Positions 17,225-25,990 of a DNA stretch of 64,000 nt are shown here, in pieces. Each line of letters starts with the position of its first letter. The first letter of the stretch is position 1. This DNA is from Gordonia polyisoprenivorans. GTDB lineage: Bacteria > Actinomycetota > Actinomycetes > Mycobacteriales > Mycobacteriaceae. Position numbers and translations under genes: made by a program. The notes beneath the pieces were generated by a model. The model did no database searches. It saw only the letters and a program-made list of their open reading frames with translations, and was not told where the DNA came from. The stretch lies in contig NZ_CP072203.1 in the NCBI RefSeq assembly GCF_017654315.1, positions 2,108,001 to 2,172,000 of the forward strand, given 5' to 3'.

Positions 17225-18049
17225 ATGCCCACCATCACCACGAAGGACGACGTCGAGATCTTCTACAAGGATTGGGGCAGTGGGCAACCCATTGTCTTCA
17301 GTCATGGGTGGCCACTGTCGTCCGACGACTGGGACGCGCAGATGATGTTCTTCGTTCGCCGGGGATTTCGGGTCGTCGCTCATGATCGACGAGGACACGG
17401 CCGATCGCAGCAAGTCGCCGACGGTCACGACATGCATCACTACGCCGACGACCTCGCGGCGGTCGTCGAGCACCTCGATCTCACCGATGCGGTGCACGTG
17501 GGTCATTCCACAGGCGGTGGCGAGGTGGTCCACTACTTGGCGCGGCACGGGCAGGACCGAGCCGACAAGGCGGTGTTGATCAGTGCGGTACCACCGATCA
17601 TGGTCAAGACCGAGAACAACCCGGGCGGACTGCCCAAGGAGTTCTTCGACGATGTACAGGAGCAGGTGGCGACTCGTCGCGCGGACTTCTTCCGTGAATT
17701 CGCGGAGGGTCCCTTCTATGGGTACAACCGCCCGGGCGCAGAACCCAAAGAAGGCGTCATCGCCAACTGGTGGCGGCAGGGCATGGCCGGCGGTGCCAAG
17801 GCCCACTTCGACGGGGTGGTGGCGTTCTCCCAGACCGACTTCACCGCCGATCTGCGGGCCGTCACCGTGCCCACCTTGGTGATGCACGGTGAAGACGATC
17901 AAGTTGTGCCGTATGCCGATTCGGGACCGTTGTCGGCGGAACTGCTACCGAACGGGACACTCAAGAGCTACCCGGGGTACCCCCACGGCATGCCGACCAC
18001 GCACGCCGAGGTGATCAATACCGACCTCCTGAAGTTCATCACGTCGTGA
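17225..18049 (+). CDS. Alpha/beta hydrolase, non-heme chloroperoxidase/perhydrolase type
   Basis: The 274-residue product starts at ATG 17225, with GAAGGAG seven bases upstream. It has the alpha/beta hydrolase triad: nucleophile Ser in GHSTGG (about 98), Asp in MHGEDDQVVPY (about 225) and the C-terminal His in YPGYPHGMPTTH (about 255). The oxyanion Trp and the HGWPLSSDDWDAQM motif match cofactor-free haloperoxidases, which form peracids from short carboxylic acids and hydrogen peroxide and often also act as esterases. The preceding GlxA-type gene may control it. Confidence 0.9.
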   Translation: MPTITTKDDVEIFYKDWGSGQPIVFSHGWPLSSDDWDAQMMFFVRRGFRVVAHDRRGHGRSQQVADGHDMHHYADDLAAVVEHLDLTDAVHVGHSTGGGEVVHYLARHGQDRADKAVLISAVPPIMVKTENNPGGLPKEFFDDVQEQVATRRADFFREFAEGPFYGYNRPGAEPKEGVIANWWRQGMAGGAKAHFDGVVAFSQTDFTADLRAVTVPTLVMHGEDDQVVPYADSGPLSAELLPNGTLKSYPGYPHGMPTTHAEVINTDLLKFITS

Positions 18050-18070
18050 GTGCGCCGGAGATCTGGTGGC

Positions 18071-19669
18071 TCAGCCCCAGCTGGGCAACCAGATCTCCTG
18101 CCGCCACATCGTCGGCGAGATGGGGGAGGCGGTCAGGATCGGCCACAGCCAGACGAAGTTGGCGACGACGAGTCCCACATAGAGGGCGACTACGATGACC
18201 GCGAGCGCCTGTCTCTCCGGTCTCGTGCCCGGCACGGCGCGTCGCGATCCGCGCAGGATGTCGCCGCATGCCAGGGCCAATCCCATCACCAGGAACGGCG
18301 CGAGCACCGTCGCGTAGAAGAAGTACATCTGGCGGTCGAGTTCGATGAACCACGGCAGGTAGCCGGCGGCGTAGGCGGTGACGACCGCGGCGTAGCGCCA
18401 GTCGCGTCGCACGAACCACGACCACATGCCCCAGAGCAGCATCGGCACCGACAACCACCACATCGCCGGTGAGCCGATGAGCATCTGCGCGCGGACACAT
18501 TCGCCGCCGCCGCATTGGTCGGGTCCGTTCTCCAGGGCATAGAGCATGGGCCGCAGGCTCATCGGCCACGTCCATGGTTTGGATTCCCACGGGTGGTGGT
18601 TGCCCGCCGAGTTGGTGAGATGCTCGTGGAAATTCAGGACACCGGCCTCGTAATACCAGAGTGAGCGCCACGCGCCCGGCACCCATGACCACGTGCCGCC
18701 GGTGCCGATGGTGTTGCCGACCTGATAGCGATACACCGACGTCTCGCTGGAGAACCACGGGATGAACGTGGCCAGGTAGATGGCGATGGGCATCACCGCA
18801 AGGCTCATGCCCGCCGGGACGACGTCGCGACGCAGCGTGCCCAGCCACGGGCGCTGCACGTGATAGGCCTTGCGGGCGGCGACGTCGAAGCCCACCGAGA
18901 GCAGCCCGAAGAAGATGATGTAGTAGATCCCCGACCACTTGGTACCGCAGGTCAGCCCGAGCATGACGCCCGCGGTGAAGCGATACCAGCGAAAACCCAG
19001 GCGCGGCCCGAACACCGAATCGTGGATGCGGCCTTCCAGATACACCTTGTGCATGCGGGCCCGCACCTGGTCGCGGTCGGCGATCAGCGCGGCGAAGGTC
19101 GCCACGACGAACAGTGCCTGGAAGATGTCGAGCATGCCCAGCCGTGACTGGACGACGAGCACGCCGTCGCAGATCGCGAAGATCCCGGCGATCGCGCCGA
19201 TCAGGGTGGACCGCGTCATGCGCCGCACCACGAGGTAGATCATCACCACGATCGCGATGCCCGACAGCGCCGAGATCACCCGCCACCCGAGGGGGGTGTA
19301 GCCGAACATGGCCTCGCCGGCGGCGAGCAGCCATTTGCCGACCGGCGGATGCACGACCAGCCCGTAGGCCGGGTTGTCCTCGATCCAATTGCCGCCGGTG
19401 AGCACCTGCCAGCCCTGCGGGACGTAGTGCTTCTCGTCGAAGATGGGGGTGCCGTCGTCGGTCGGCGTGTTCAGCGACCAGAAGCGTGTGATCGTCGCGA
19501 GCAACGTGATGACGAGGCCGACGATCAGTCCGCGAACGCGATCGGGAGCGCCGAACAGGGGCGTCGGGATCTCCGGACCGGGTCGTGGAGCGGTCGGGTG
19601 CGCCGACGCCGTGATCTCGGCGCTGAGGTGTCGGTCGCGCTGGGCGACGTCGCCGGCGGTGAGGGTCAC
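18071..19669 (-). CDS. pmt: Dolichyl-phosphate-mannose (polyprenyl) protein mannosyltransferase
   Basis: The 532-residue membrane glycosyltransferase (GT39) transfers mannose from polyprenyl-phosphomannose to Ser/Thr of secreted proteins on the outer face of the membrane. The Asp-Glu pair of the first loop is present (IFDEKHYVPQ), followed by HPPVGKW, and about 11 membrane segments are predicted; the tail carries the PMT_4TMC region. I start it at GTG 19669 because TACGAT lies seven bases upstream and because a longer version would overlap divergent rsmI. The head-to-head pair with rsmI matches the arrangement I recall for M. tuberculosis Rv1002c/Rv1003. Confidence 0.93.
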   Translation of the reverse strand: MTLTAGDVAQRDRHLSAEITASAHPTAPRPGPEIPTPLFGAPDRVRGLIVGLVITLLATITRFWSLNTPTDDGTPIFDEKHYVPQGWQVLTGGNWIEDNPAYGLVVHPPVGKWLLAAGEAMFGYTPLGWRVISALSGIAIVVMIYLVVRRMTRSTLIGAIAGIFAICDGVLVVQSRLGMLDIFQALFVVATFAALIADRDQVRARMHKVYLEGRIHDSVFGPRLGFRWYRFTAGVMLGLTCGTKWSGIYYIIFFGLLSVGFDVAARKAYHVQRPWLGTLRRDVVPAGMSLAVMPIAIYLATFIPWFSSETSVYRYQVGNTIGTGGTWSWVPGAWRSLWYYEAGVLNFHEHLTNSAGNHHPWESKPWTWPMSLRPMLYALENGPDQCGGGECVRAQMLIGSPAMWWLSVPMLLWGMWSWFVRRDWRYAAVVTAYAAGYLPWFIELDRQMYFFYATVLAPFLVMGLALACGDILRGSRRAVPGTRPERQALAVIVVALYVGLVVANFVWLWPILTASPISPTMWRQEIWLPSWG

Positions 19670-19676
19670 TCGTCCG

Positions 19677-19682
19677 ATCGTA
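19677..19682 (-). promoter_or_regulatory. -10 element of pmt (leaderless)
   Basis: TACGAT on the minus strand ends seven bases before the GTG start, which supports 19669 as start and leaderless translation. The rsmI promoter lies about 30 bases away on the other strand, so the two divergent promoters must overlap. Confidence 0.45.
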
Positions 19683-19712
19683 ATGGTCGCCGAACGGTGA
19701 CCGGCCAAGCCG

Positions 19713-19718
19713 TAGGCT
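19713..19718 (+). promoter_or_regulatory. -10 element of rsmI (leaderless)
   Basis: TAGGCT ends six bases before the rsmI ATG, with no Shine-Dalgarno sequence in between. Confidence 0.5.
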
Positions 19719-19724
19719 TGCGGG

Positions 19725-20576
19725 ATGACTTCGCCGTCGCCGACGGGTGCCCTGGTGCTCGCGGCCACCCCGATGGGCCGATACGACGACGCGTCACCTC
19801 GCCTGGTCGAGGCCCTGCGCACCGCCGACATCGTCGCCGCCGAGGACACCCGTCGCGCCCGGGCCCTGGCCGCCGGGCTGGAGGTGACCATCGCCGGTGA
19901 ACTCATCAGCTACTACGACCAGGTCGAGGCCGCCCGCACTCCGCGCCTCGTGGAGGCCATCGCCGGCGGCGCCACGGTGCTGCTGATCACCGACGCCGGC
20001 ATGCCATCGGTCAGCGACCCCGGCTATCGCATCGTCGTGGCCTGCGCCGACGCCGGACTGCGGGTGACCGCACTGCCCGGGCCGTCGGCGGTCACCACCG
20101 CGCTGGCGGTGTCGGGGATGCCGTCGGAACGGTTCTGCTTCGAGGGGTTCGCGCCCCGCAAGTCCGGGGCCCGCCGCGACTGGCTGGGCGCGTTGCGCGA
20201 CGAGTCACGCAGCGCCGTGTTCTTCGAATCGCCGCACCGACTCGCCGACTGTCTCGCCGACGCCGTGGAGGTTCTCGGCCCGGAGCGTCGGGCGGCGGTG
20301 TGTCGTGAGCTGACCAAGACTTACGAGGAGGTGCGGCGCGGAACGCTCGCCGAGCTGGCTGCGTGGGCCGCCGACGGGGTCAAAGGGGAGATCACCGTGG
20401 TGGTGGCCGGCGCCGTGGCAGGCGAACCCGACCTCGGACAACTCGTCGCCCGCGCAACAGCACTCACCGATGACGGAATGCGTTTGAAAGATGCGTGCGC
20501 GCAGGTCGTCAAGGGCACCAACGCCTCTCGACGCGACGTGTACGAGGCGGTGCTGGCGGCGCGGTCACCGGACTGA
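19725..20576 (+). CDS. rsmI: 16S rRNA (cytidine1402-2'-O)-methyltransferase
   Basis: This 283-residue member of the tetrapyrrole methylase family 2'-O-methylates C1402 in the decoding centre of 16S rRNA using SAM. Visible motifs are the N-terminal LVLAATPMG, AEDTRR, the SAM loop TDAGMPSVSDPG (about 87-98) and LPGPSAVTTAL. The C-terminal region RDVYEAVL is the usual RsmI extension. It is convergent with pabB. Confidence 0.95.
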   Translation: MTSPSPTGALVLAATPMGRYDDASPRLVEALRTADIVAAEDTRRARALAAGLEVTIAGELISYYDQVEAARTPRLVEAIAGGATVLLITDAGMPSVSDPGYRIVVACADAGLRVTALPGPSAVTTALAVSGMPSERFCFEGFAPRKSGARRDWLGALRDESRSAVFFESPHRLADCLADAVEVLGPERRAAVCRELTKTYEEVRRGTLAELAAWAADGVKGEITVVVAGAVAGEPDLGQLVARATALTDDGMRLKDACAQVVKGTNASRRDVYEAVLAARSPD

Positions 20577-20581
20577 CCGCG

Positions 20582-20599
20582 AGGCCGGACGTCAGGCCT
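20582..20599. terminator. Short GC hairpin between convergent rsmI and pabB
   Basis: AGGCC and GGCCT form a five-base stem with an eight-base loop that contains the pabB stop codon. There is no T-run, so this is at best a weak bidirectional terminator. Confidence 0.3.
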
Positions 20600-21809
20600 G
20601 TGCGGAGATGATGCTGGCCGCCTTGTCGAGGCACTCCTGCCATTCACGTTCGGGGTCGGAGTCGATGGTGATGCCGCCGCCGACGCCGAGCCCGAGCCCG
20701 CCGTCGGGGGAGATCTCAACGGTGCGGATGGCCACGTTGAGATCCAGGAGCGAATCGGGTCCGGCGAGACCGACTGCGCCGCAATACACTCCACGCGCCG
20801 ACGATTCCCATTCCGCGAGCAGCTCGCGCGCACGTAGTTTCGGGGTACCGGTGACCGAGGCCGGTGGCCAGGTGGCGTCGAGGAGTCGCGAGGTGCCGAC
20901 CTCGTGTGCCACGATCGCCTCCACCCGTGACACCAGGTGCCACACACCGGGTGCCGGGACAACGGTGAGCAGGTCGGCGACCCGCACCGATCCGGTGACC
21001 GCGACGCGCCCGAGATCGTTGCGGACGAGGTCGACGATCATGATGTTCTCGGCGATGTCCTTCGTCGACGCCGACAACACGCTCGGGTCGGCGTCGGCGG
21101 CGATGGTGCCCTTGATCGGCGACGACGAGACGATGTGGCCGGTCCGGCGCAGGAACGTCTCCGGCGAGAAACTCGCGACCGCACCCCACTCACCTTGCAG
21201 GAAGGCCGATTTGGCCGGACGTGTCGCGCCGGTGAGGTCGAGATAGAACTCCAGTGCCGACCCGTCGAGGTGGCCGGTGAAGCGGGTGCACACGCACGCC
21301 TGGTAGATGTCGCCGGCGCGGATCGCCTCCAGACACTTCTCGATGGCCTCGACGTGGTGGGCGTGGTCCGGTGGCATCCACCGTGCCGACCACCGCGACC
21401 CCGAACGCAGCGACCCCGAACGCAGCGACCCCGACGGCAGCATGTTCCCGCGGACCCGACCCAGCGCGGCGTCGTCCATCGCCCGGGTTACCCAGTCGGG
21501 CTGCGGAGTACCGTCCACCGACACGTGCCGCCACTGCCCGTCGCGCAGCACCAGCAGGTGTTCGGTGAGTCCGCCGGCGCACGACGGCAGCGTGGCCGCA
21601 GGCGCGCGTGAACCGTCGAAACCGCAGTAGCCCAACCAGAATCGGTCGGTGCGGTCGGGTGGAGCCGACCCGGCGCGAATCTCGATCGACGGCGCGATCA
21701 CCGCGTCGGCATCCCACCAGTCGCCGATGAGTGCCGCCGGCCCTGGCACACCCGCTTTCGTCGCGGCATGCTGCAACGACCGCAGGACGTCGAGCGCGGT
21801 GGCCGTCAT
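20592..21809 (-). CDS. pabB: Aminodeoxychorismate synthase component I
   Basis: The 405-residue chorismate-binding enzyme joins chorismate with ammonia from a PabA-type partner to make aminodeoxychorismate for folate synthesis. The chorismate-binding domain occupies about residues 150-400, with SSSPIKGT (the Lys of the PIKGT motif typical of PabB rather than anthranilate synthase), ENIMIVDLVRNDLGRV and GGGITIDSDPEREWQE. The N-terminal half is divergent and contains a GSLRS repeat. The gene follows metG by 10 bases and is probably in its operon. Confidence 0.92.
   Translation of the reverse strand: MTATALDVLRSLQHAATKAGVPGPAALIGDWWDADAVIAPSIEIRAGSAPPDRTDRFWLGYCGFDGSRAPAATLPSCAGGLTEHLLVLRDGQWRHVSVDGTPQPDWVTRAMDDAALGRVRGNMLPSGSLRSGSLRSGSRWSARWMPPDHAHHVEAIEKCLEAIRAGDIYQACVCTRFTGHLDGSALEFYLDLTGATRPAKSAFLQGEWGAVASFSPETFLRRTGHIVSSSPIKGTIAADADPSVLSASTKDIAENIMIVDLVRNDLGRVAVTGSVRVADLLTVVPAPGVWHLVSRVEAIVAHEVGTSRLLDATWPPASVTGTPKLRARELLAEWESSARGVYCGAVGLAGPDSLLDLNVAIRTVEISPDGGLGLGVGGGITIDSDPEREWQECLDKAASIISAQA
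21396..21440 (-). repeat. In-frame 15-bp tandem repeat in pabB
   Basis: Three copies of CGACCCCGAACGCAG (plus-strand reading; the third has one change cluster) encode GSLRS-like pentapeptides in the poorly conserved segment before the catalytic domain. Confidence 0.85.
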
Positions 21810-21819
21810 GCCGGAACGA

Positions 21820-23406
21820 TCACGCCTCGTAACGAGGGAAAACCGGTGCGGGCTTGGGCAGTTCGGTCCCCGGCACCAATCGCTGCGCGACGGCCGCGAA
21901 GTCGCGGTCGTCGCCGACGCGCAGCAGATCGAGCAGTGTGCCGCAGGCCGTCGGCATCACCGGCTGGGCCAACAGGGCCACCACACGCACGACCTCGGCG
22001 CACACATAGAGCACGGTGCCGGTACGCGCCAGGTCGGTCTTGGCCAGCTTCCACGGTTCCTGTGCCGAGATGTAGCGGTTGGTCTCGGCCAGCGTCGTCC
22101 ACAGCGTCTCGAGACCGAGATGGATCGCCTGGGCGTCGAAGTGCTCACGCATCTTCGGCAGCAATTCGTCGGTGGCCGTGAGCAATCGCCGATCGTCCTC
22201 GGTGAACTCGGCCGGAGTCGGCACCGCACCGTCGAAGTACTTGCCGATCATCGACAGGGTGCGCTGGGCGAGGTTGCCGAACTCGTTGGACAGGTCGGCG
22301 TTGATTCGTGACACGATCGCCTCCGCCGAGTACGACCCGTCCTGCCCGTAGGACACCTCGCGCAGGAAGAAGTACCGCACCGGATCGAGACCGAACTCGT
22401 CGATGAGGTTGTCCGGGTCGACGACGTTGCCGACGGACTTGCTCATCTTCTCGCCGCGGTTGAACAAGAAGCCGTGGGCGAACACACGTTTGGGCAGCGG
22501 CAGGCCCGCGCTCATCAGGAATGCCGGCCAGTACACGCAGTGGAAGCGGATGATGTCCTTGCCGATGATGTGCAGATCGGCCGGCCAATACCGTTCGTAG
22601 GTGGCCTCGTCGTCGGGAAAACCCGCACCCGTCAGATAGTTGGTCAGCGCGTCGACCCACACGTACATGACGTGATCGGTATGCCCGGGCACCGGCACAC
22701 CCCAGTCAAAAGTGGTGCGCGACACCGACAGATCGGTCAGTCCACCCTTGACGAAGCTCACCACCTCATTGCGCCGCACGTCGGGCCCGACGAACTCCGG
22801 ATGGCTCTCGTAGAGATCGAGCAACTTGTCCTGATACGCCGACAGCCGGAAGAAGAAGCTCTGCTCCTCGGTCCAGGTCAGGACGTGACGGGTGTCGGTG
22901 GCCACGCGCTGCCCGGCGTCGTCGACCTCGGTGTCGCCCTCGGCGTAGAACATCTCGTCGCGCACGTCGTACCACCCGGAGTACGTGTCGAGGTAGATGT
23001 CGCCGGCGTCGACCATGCGCTGCCAGATCGCCGCCGAGGCCCGTTTGTGGTCCTCGTCGGAGGTCCGGATGAAGCGGTGATAACTCGAACCGAGACGGTC
23101 CTGCAGCTCCTGAAAACGGTCGGAGTTGCGGTTGGCGAGTTCGGCGGTCGGGATGCCCTCCTTCTCCGCGGTCTGCTGCATCTTCTGCCCGTGCACGTCG
23201 GTGCCGGTGAGGAAGCGCACGTCGAAGCCATCGAGCCGCTTGAACCGGGCCAACGCGTCGGCGGAGATGTACTCGTAGGCGTGCCCGATGTGCGGTGCGC
23301 CGTTGGGGTAGGCGATCGCGGTGGTGAGGTAGTACGGGCGGCCCGCTCCGTGCGAGGCGGTCGCGTCGGAGGTGGGGGCGTCGGTGCTGGTCAGGTCACT
23401 GGGCAT
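21820..23406 (-). CDS. metG: Methionyl-tRNA synthetase
   Basis: The 528-residue class I synthetase charges tRNA-Met. The signature motifs are intact: HIGH at 39-42 and KMSKS near residue 320. The connective-peptide knuckle lacks the zinc-binding Cys sets, which marks the zinc-free (MetG2-type) group common in actinobacteria, and no C-terminal tRNA-binding domain is attached. An N-terminal extension of about 22 residues precedes the core. It is followed by pabB 10 bases downstream. Confidence 0.96.
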   Translation of the reverse strand: MPSDLTSTDAPTSDATASHGAGRPYYLTTAIAYPNGAPHIGHAYEYISADALARFKRLDGFDVRFLTGTDVHGQKMQQTAEKEGIPTAELANRNSDRFQELQDRLGSSYHRFIRTSDEDHKRASAAIWQRMVDAGDIYLDTYSGWYDVRDEMFYAEGDTEVDDAGQRVATDTRHVLTWTEEQSFFFRLSAYQDKLLDLYESHPEFVGPDVRRNEVVSFVKGGLTDLSVSRTTFDWGVPVPGHTDHVMYVWVDALTNYLTGAGFPDDEATYERYWPADLHIIGKDIIRFHCVYWPAFLMSAGLPLPKRVFAHGFLFNRGEKMSKSVGNVVDPDNLIDEFGLDPVRYFFLREVSYGQDGSYSAEAIVSRINADLSNEFGNLAQRTLSMIGKYFDGAVPTPAEFTEDDRRLLTATDELLPKMREHFDAQAIHLGLETLWTTLAETNRYISAQEPWKLAKTDLARTGTVLYVCAEVVRVVALLAQPVMPTACGTLLDLLRVGDDRDFAAVAQRLVPGTELPKPAPVFPRYEA

Positions 23407-23415
23407 AGTGATGAC

Positions 23416-23421
23416 AGGATA
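23416..23421 (-). promoter_or_regulatory. -10 element of metG
   Basis: TATCCT on the minus strand lies nine bases before the ATG, consistent with a very short or absent leader. Confidence 0.4.
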
Positions 23422-23516
23422 CGGGGTCGCTCCCGGCCGCAGCCCACCCCGTCACGCTCCGGTCAGCGCGAACGCCGGCGAATCCCGCGGGTCTCGGCCA
23501 CCGGCGAGCGGTGTGT

Positions 23517-23593
23517 GAATACAGCTTCCACCGCAGCGGGGTACCGACCCCGATTTTCGGCTGTTTTCGCCCGATTCCGTGGAAGTTGTATTC
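23517..23593. repeat. 77-bp inverted-repeat element between metG and the first lipase
   Basis: GAATACAGCTTCCAC (23517-23531) and GTGGAAGTTGTATTC (23579-23593) are inverted copies matching at 14 of 15 positions, with 47 bases between. The interior holds a second small palindrome (GGGG-TACCGA-CCCC). It may form a cruciform or bidirectional attenuator, or be a small non-autonomous element. The rest of the 252-base gap shows only the lipase promoter and the metG promoter. Confidence 0.75.
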
Positions 23594-23646
23594 GTACGGC
23601 CGGGCGCCCGGCCGCGGATGCGGGGGCCGATCCGGACATCACCCGA

Positions 23647-23652
23647 TACCCT
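23647..23652 (+). promoter_or_regulatory. -10 element of the first lipase gene (leaderless)
   Basis: TACCCT ends six bases before the ATG at 23659. Confidence 0.4.
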
Positions 23653-23658
23653 GGCCCC

Positions 23659-24774
23659 ATGGTGATGGCTGATCGTCCCGGGGTCGCAACCGCATCGGCG
23701 CCGGTGACCGCGTTGACCATGGTCGGTCTGGCCGACAGCATGCTCAACGGCCTGGCCCGCGTGCCGTTCCGCCGGTTCTGGCAGGGGCCGGGCGGACTAC
23801 TCGACAACGTAGGGCAGTCGGTCACGCGTCAGGCAGTGCGCTCGTTCATGGGCTACATCGTCGGCCTGCCCATCGAGGAGTTCCGGTCGATGGAGAAGGT
23901 GCTCGACGAACTGTGCCGGACGGTCATCCCACCGTTCATCCACCTCACCGACGACGTCGAGGTCACCGACGACGAGATCAACGGGGTACCCGGACTGTGG
24001 GTGCGGTCGCGGGCGAGTTCGGATGCCTTCGTCGACGACGACGAGCAGAAGAAGACCATCGACGGCACCATCCTCTACCTGCACGGCGGCGGCTACATCG
24101 GGACCACCCCGATGATGTACGCGGCCTTCGCCGCATCCCTGTGCAGCGGCACCGGCTGCGAGGTCTTCATCGCCGACTACCGGATGGCACCGGAGTTCCC
24201 GTTCCCCGCCGGCGTGCACGACGCCGCCGATGTCTATCGCGGACTGCTCGAGCGCGGCGTCGACGCCGAGCACCTCGTCATCGCCGGTGATTCGGGCGGC
24301 GGCGGGTTGGCGACCTCGCTGGTCACCTATCTGTCGGAGATCGGGTCGCCGCGCCCGGCGGCTCTGGCCCTGTTCTCCCCGGAGGTCGATCTCGATCTCG
24401 ACCACCCGTCGATCACCGACAACGCCAAGACCGACATCCTGCCGTGGAATGTGCCGGTCACGCCGTATCTGCACGGCGTCTCACCCGATGACACGCGGGT
24501 GTCGATGACGAAAGCCGAACCGGACGCGCAATGGTTCCCGCCGACCTTCGTGACGTGGGGTGCCGACGAGATGTTCCGTGACCCCATCCGCGAGTTCGTG
24601 GAGACCCTGCGCGCCGCCGACATCGAGGTCATGTCGCTGGAGGAACGCGGCATGTTCCACGTCTTCCCGATCCTGATGCCGTGGGCGGAGAGCTCGCACG
24701 AGGTGTACCGCGAACTCGACGAGTTCGTCGACCGCCACGTCACCCCCGACCCGGCCGCCGCGCCCACGCACTGA
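23659..24774 (+). CDS. HSL-family alpha/beta hydrolase (LipU-like), tandem copy 1
   Basis: The 371-residue esterase/lipase carries the hormone-sensitive-lipase oxyanion motif HGGG (142-145), nucleophile Ser212 in GDSGGG, the acidic residue in TWGADEMF and the catalytic His in GMFHVF. Starting at ATG 23659 gives the same length as its neighbour. It resembles mycobacterial LipU (Rv1076), for which short acyl esters are the usual test substrates. The upstream open frame antisense to metG is not coding. It lies 69 bases upstream of a paralogue that shares all motifs and length. Confidence 0.9.
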   Translation: MVMADRPGVATASAPVTALTMVGLADSMLNGLARVPFRRFWQGPGGLLDNVGQSVTRQAVRSFMGYIVGLPIEEFRSMEKVLDELCRTVIPPFIHLTDDVEVTDDEINGVPGLWVRSRASSDAFVDDDEQKKTIDGTILYLHGGGYIGTTPMMYAAFAASLCSGTGCEVFIADYRMAPEFPFPAGVHDAADVYRGLLERGVDAEHLVIAGDSGGGGLATSLVTYLSEIGSPRPAALALFSPEVDLDLDHPSITDNAKTDILPWNVPVTPYLHGVSPDDTRVSMTKAEPDAQWFPPTFVTWGADEMFRDPIREFVETLRAADIEVMSLEERGMFHVFPILMPWAESSHEVYRELDEFVDRHVTPDPAAAPTH

Positions 24775-24831
24775 CGAGCGCTTCGCCGGAGGGGCGAACC
24801 CACCGAGAAGCGGTGTCGCGTGCGTGGCGCC

Positions 24832-24837
24832 TAGGCT
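24832..24837 (+). promoter_or_regulatory. -10 element of the second lipase gene (leaderless)
   Basis: TAGGCT ends six bases before the ATG at 24844, so the paralogue has its own promoter. Confidence 0.45.
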
Positions 24838-24843
24838 GGCCGC

Positions 24844-25959
24844 ATGGTGATGGCTGATCGTCCCGAGGTAGCGACCGCATCCGGACCCGTGAGCGCGCTG
24901 GCCGTGGTGGGTCTGGCCGAGAGCATGCTCAACGGACTCGCCCGGGTCCCGTTCCAGAAGCCGTGGAGCGGTCCCGGCGGCCTCCTGGACAACCTCGGAC
25001 AGTCGGTGACCCGACAGACGATCCGCGCGTTCATGGGCTATTCGATGGGCCTGCCGATCGAGGAGTTCCGTTCGATGGAGAAATTCATCGACGACATCTG
25101 CAAGGTCGTGCTCCCGCCGGTCGTCGGCCTGGCCGGCAAGGTCGAGATCGTCGCCGACGAGATCGCCGGGATTCCGGGGATCTGGTGTCGCGCCAAGGAT
25201 TCGACGGACTCCTACGTCGACGACGCCGAGCAGAAGAAGGCCATCGACGGCACCATGCTATATCTGCACGGCGGCGGCTACATCGGTACCTCACCGATGA
25301 TGTACGCCGCCTTCGCCGCCGCCCTCGTCCGCATCACCGGGTTCGAGATCTTCATCGCCGACTACCGGATGGCGCCGGAATTCCCGTTCCCCGCGGGCGT
25401 GCACGATGCCGCCGACGTCTACCGCGGGCTGCTCGAGCGAGGGGTCGACCCCGCGCATCTGGTGGTCGCCGGGGACTCCGGCGGTGGCGGGCTCGCCACC
25501 TCGCTGGTGGCCTATCTCCGCGATCACGATCTCCCCAAACCGGCTGCGCTGGCCCTGTTCTCACCGGAGATCGACCTCGATCTCGACCACGATTCCATCG
25601 TCGAGAACGCGCCGTACGACATCCTGCCGTGGAGCATTCCGGTCGCGCCTTACCTGCGCGGGGTGCAGCCCAACGACGACCGGGTCTCGGCGGTCTACGG
25701 CCATCCCGACCCGGAGTGGTTCCCGCCGACGTTCGTCTGCTGGGGTGAGGTGGAGATGTTCCGTGACGGCATCCGGCAATTCGTCGAGAACCTGGAAGCC
25801 GCGGGGGTACCGGTGACCGGGAGGGAGGAGCGTGGCATGTTCCACGTCTTCCCGATCCTCATGCCGTGGGCGGAGTCGTCCAAGCGGGTGCTGCGTGAAC
25901 TCGGCGAACTCGCCGACCGCTACGTCATCTCGGATCCGCAAGCGGCCCAGACGCACTGA
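24844..25959 (+). CDS. HSL-family alpha/beta hydrolase (LipU-like), tandem copy 2
   Basis: The 371-residue product is collinear with the preceding protein without visible gaps, including HGGG (142-145), GDSGGG, CWGEVEMF and GMFHVF. The N-terminal 50 residues and the C-terminus are nearly the same in both proteins; differences concentrate around residues 85-125 and in the segment before the catalytic acid, where substrate specificity may have diverged. This looks like a tandem duplication with both copies functional. The acidic residue region has GEVEMF in place of GADEMF. Confidence 0.9.
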   Translation: MVMADRPEVATASGPVSALAVVGLAESMLNGLARVPFQKPWSGPGGLLDNLGQSVTRQTIRAFMGYSMGLPIEEFRSMEKFIDDICKVVLPPVVGLAGKVEIVADEIAGIPGIWCRAKDSTDSYVDDAEQKKAIDGTMLYLHGGGYIGTSPMMYAAFAAALVRITGFEIFIADYRMAPEFPFPAGVHDAADVYRGLLERGVDPAHLVVAGDSGGGGLATSLVAYLRDHDLPKPAALALFSPEIDLDLDHDSIVENAPYDILPWSIPVAPYLRGVQPNDDRVSAVYGHPDPEWFPPTFVCWGEVEMFRDGIRQFVENLEAAGVPVTGREERGMFHVFPILMPWAESSKRVLRELGELADRYVISDPQAAQTH

Positions 25960-25990
25960 CGGTAACGACAAGTTCGGGGGCCGCCCGGCC

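Noticed and set aside
16262..17902. 546-codon open frame on the minus strand across the GlxA-type and hydrolase genes
   Set aside because: It is antisense to two clear genes, has no recognisable domain, and long antisense frames are expected at this GC content.
22474..23658. Long in-frame 5' extension of the first lipase gene
   Set aside because: It overlaps metG in antisense and would make the two tandem lipases unequal; ATG 23659 gives exactly the same length as copy 2 and follows a -10 element.
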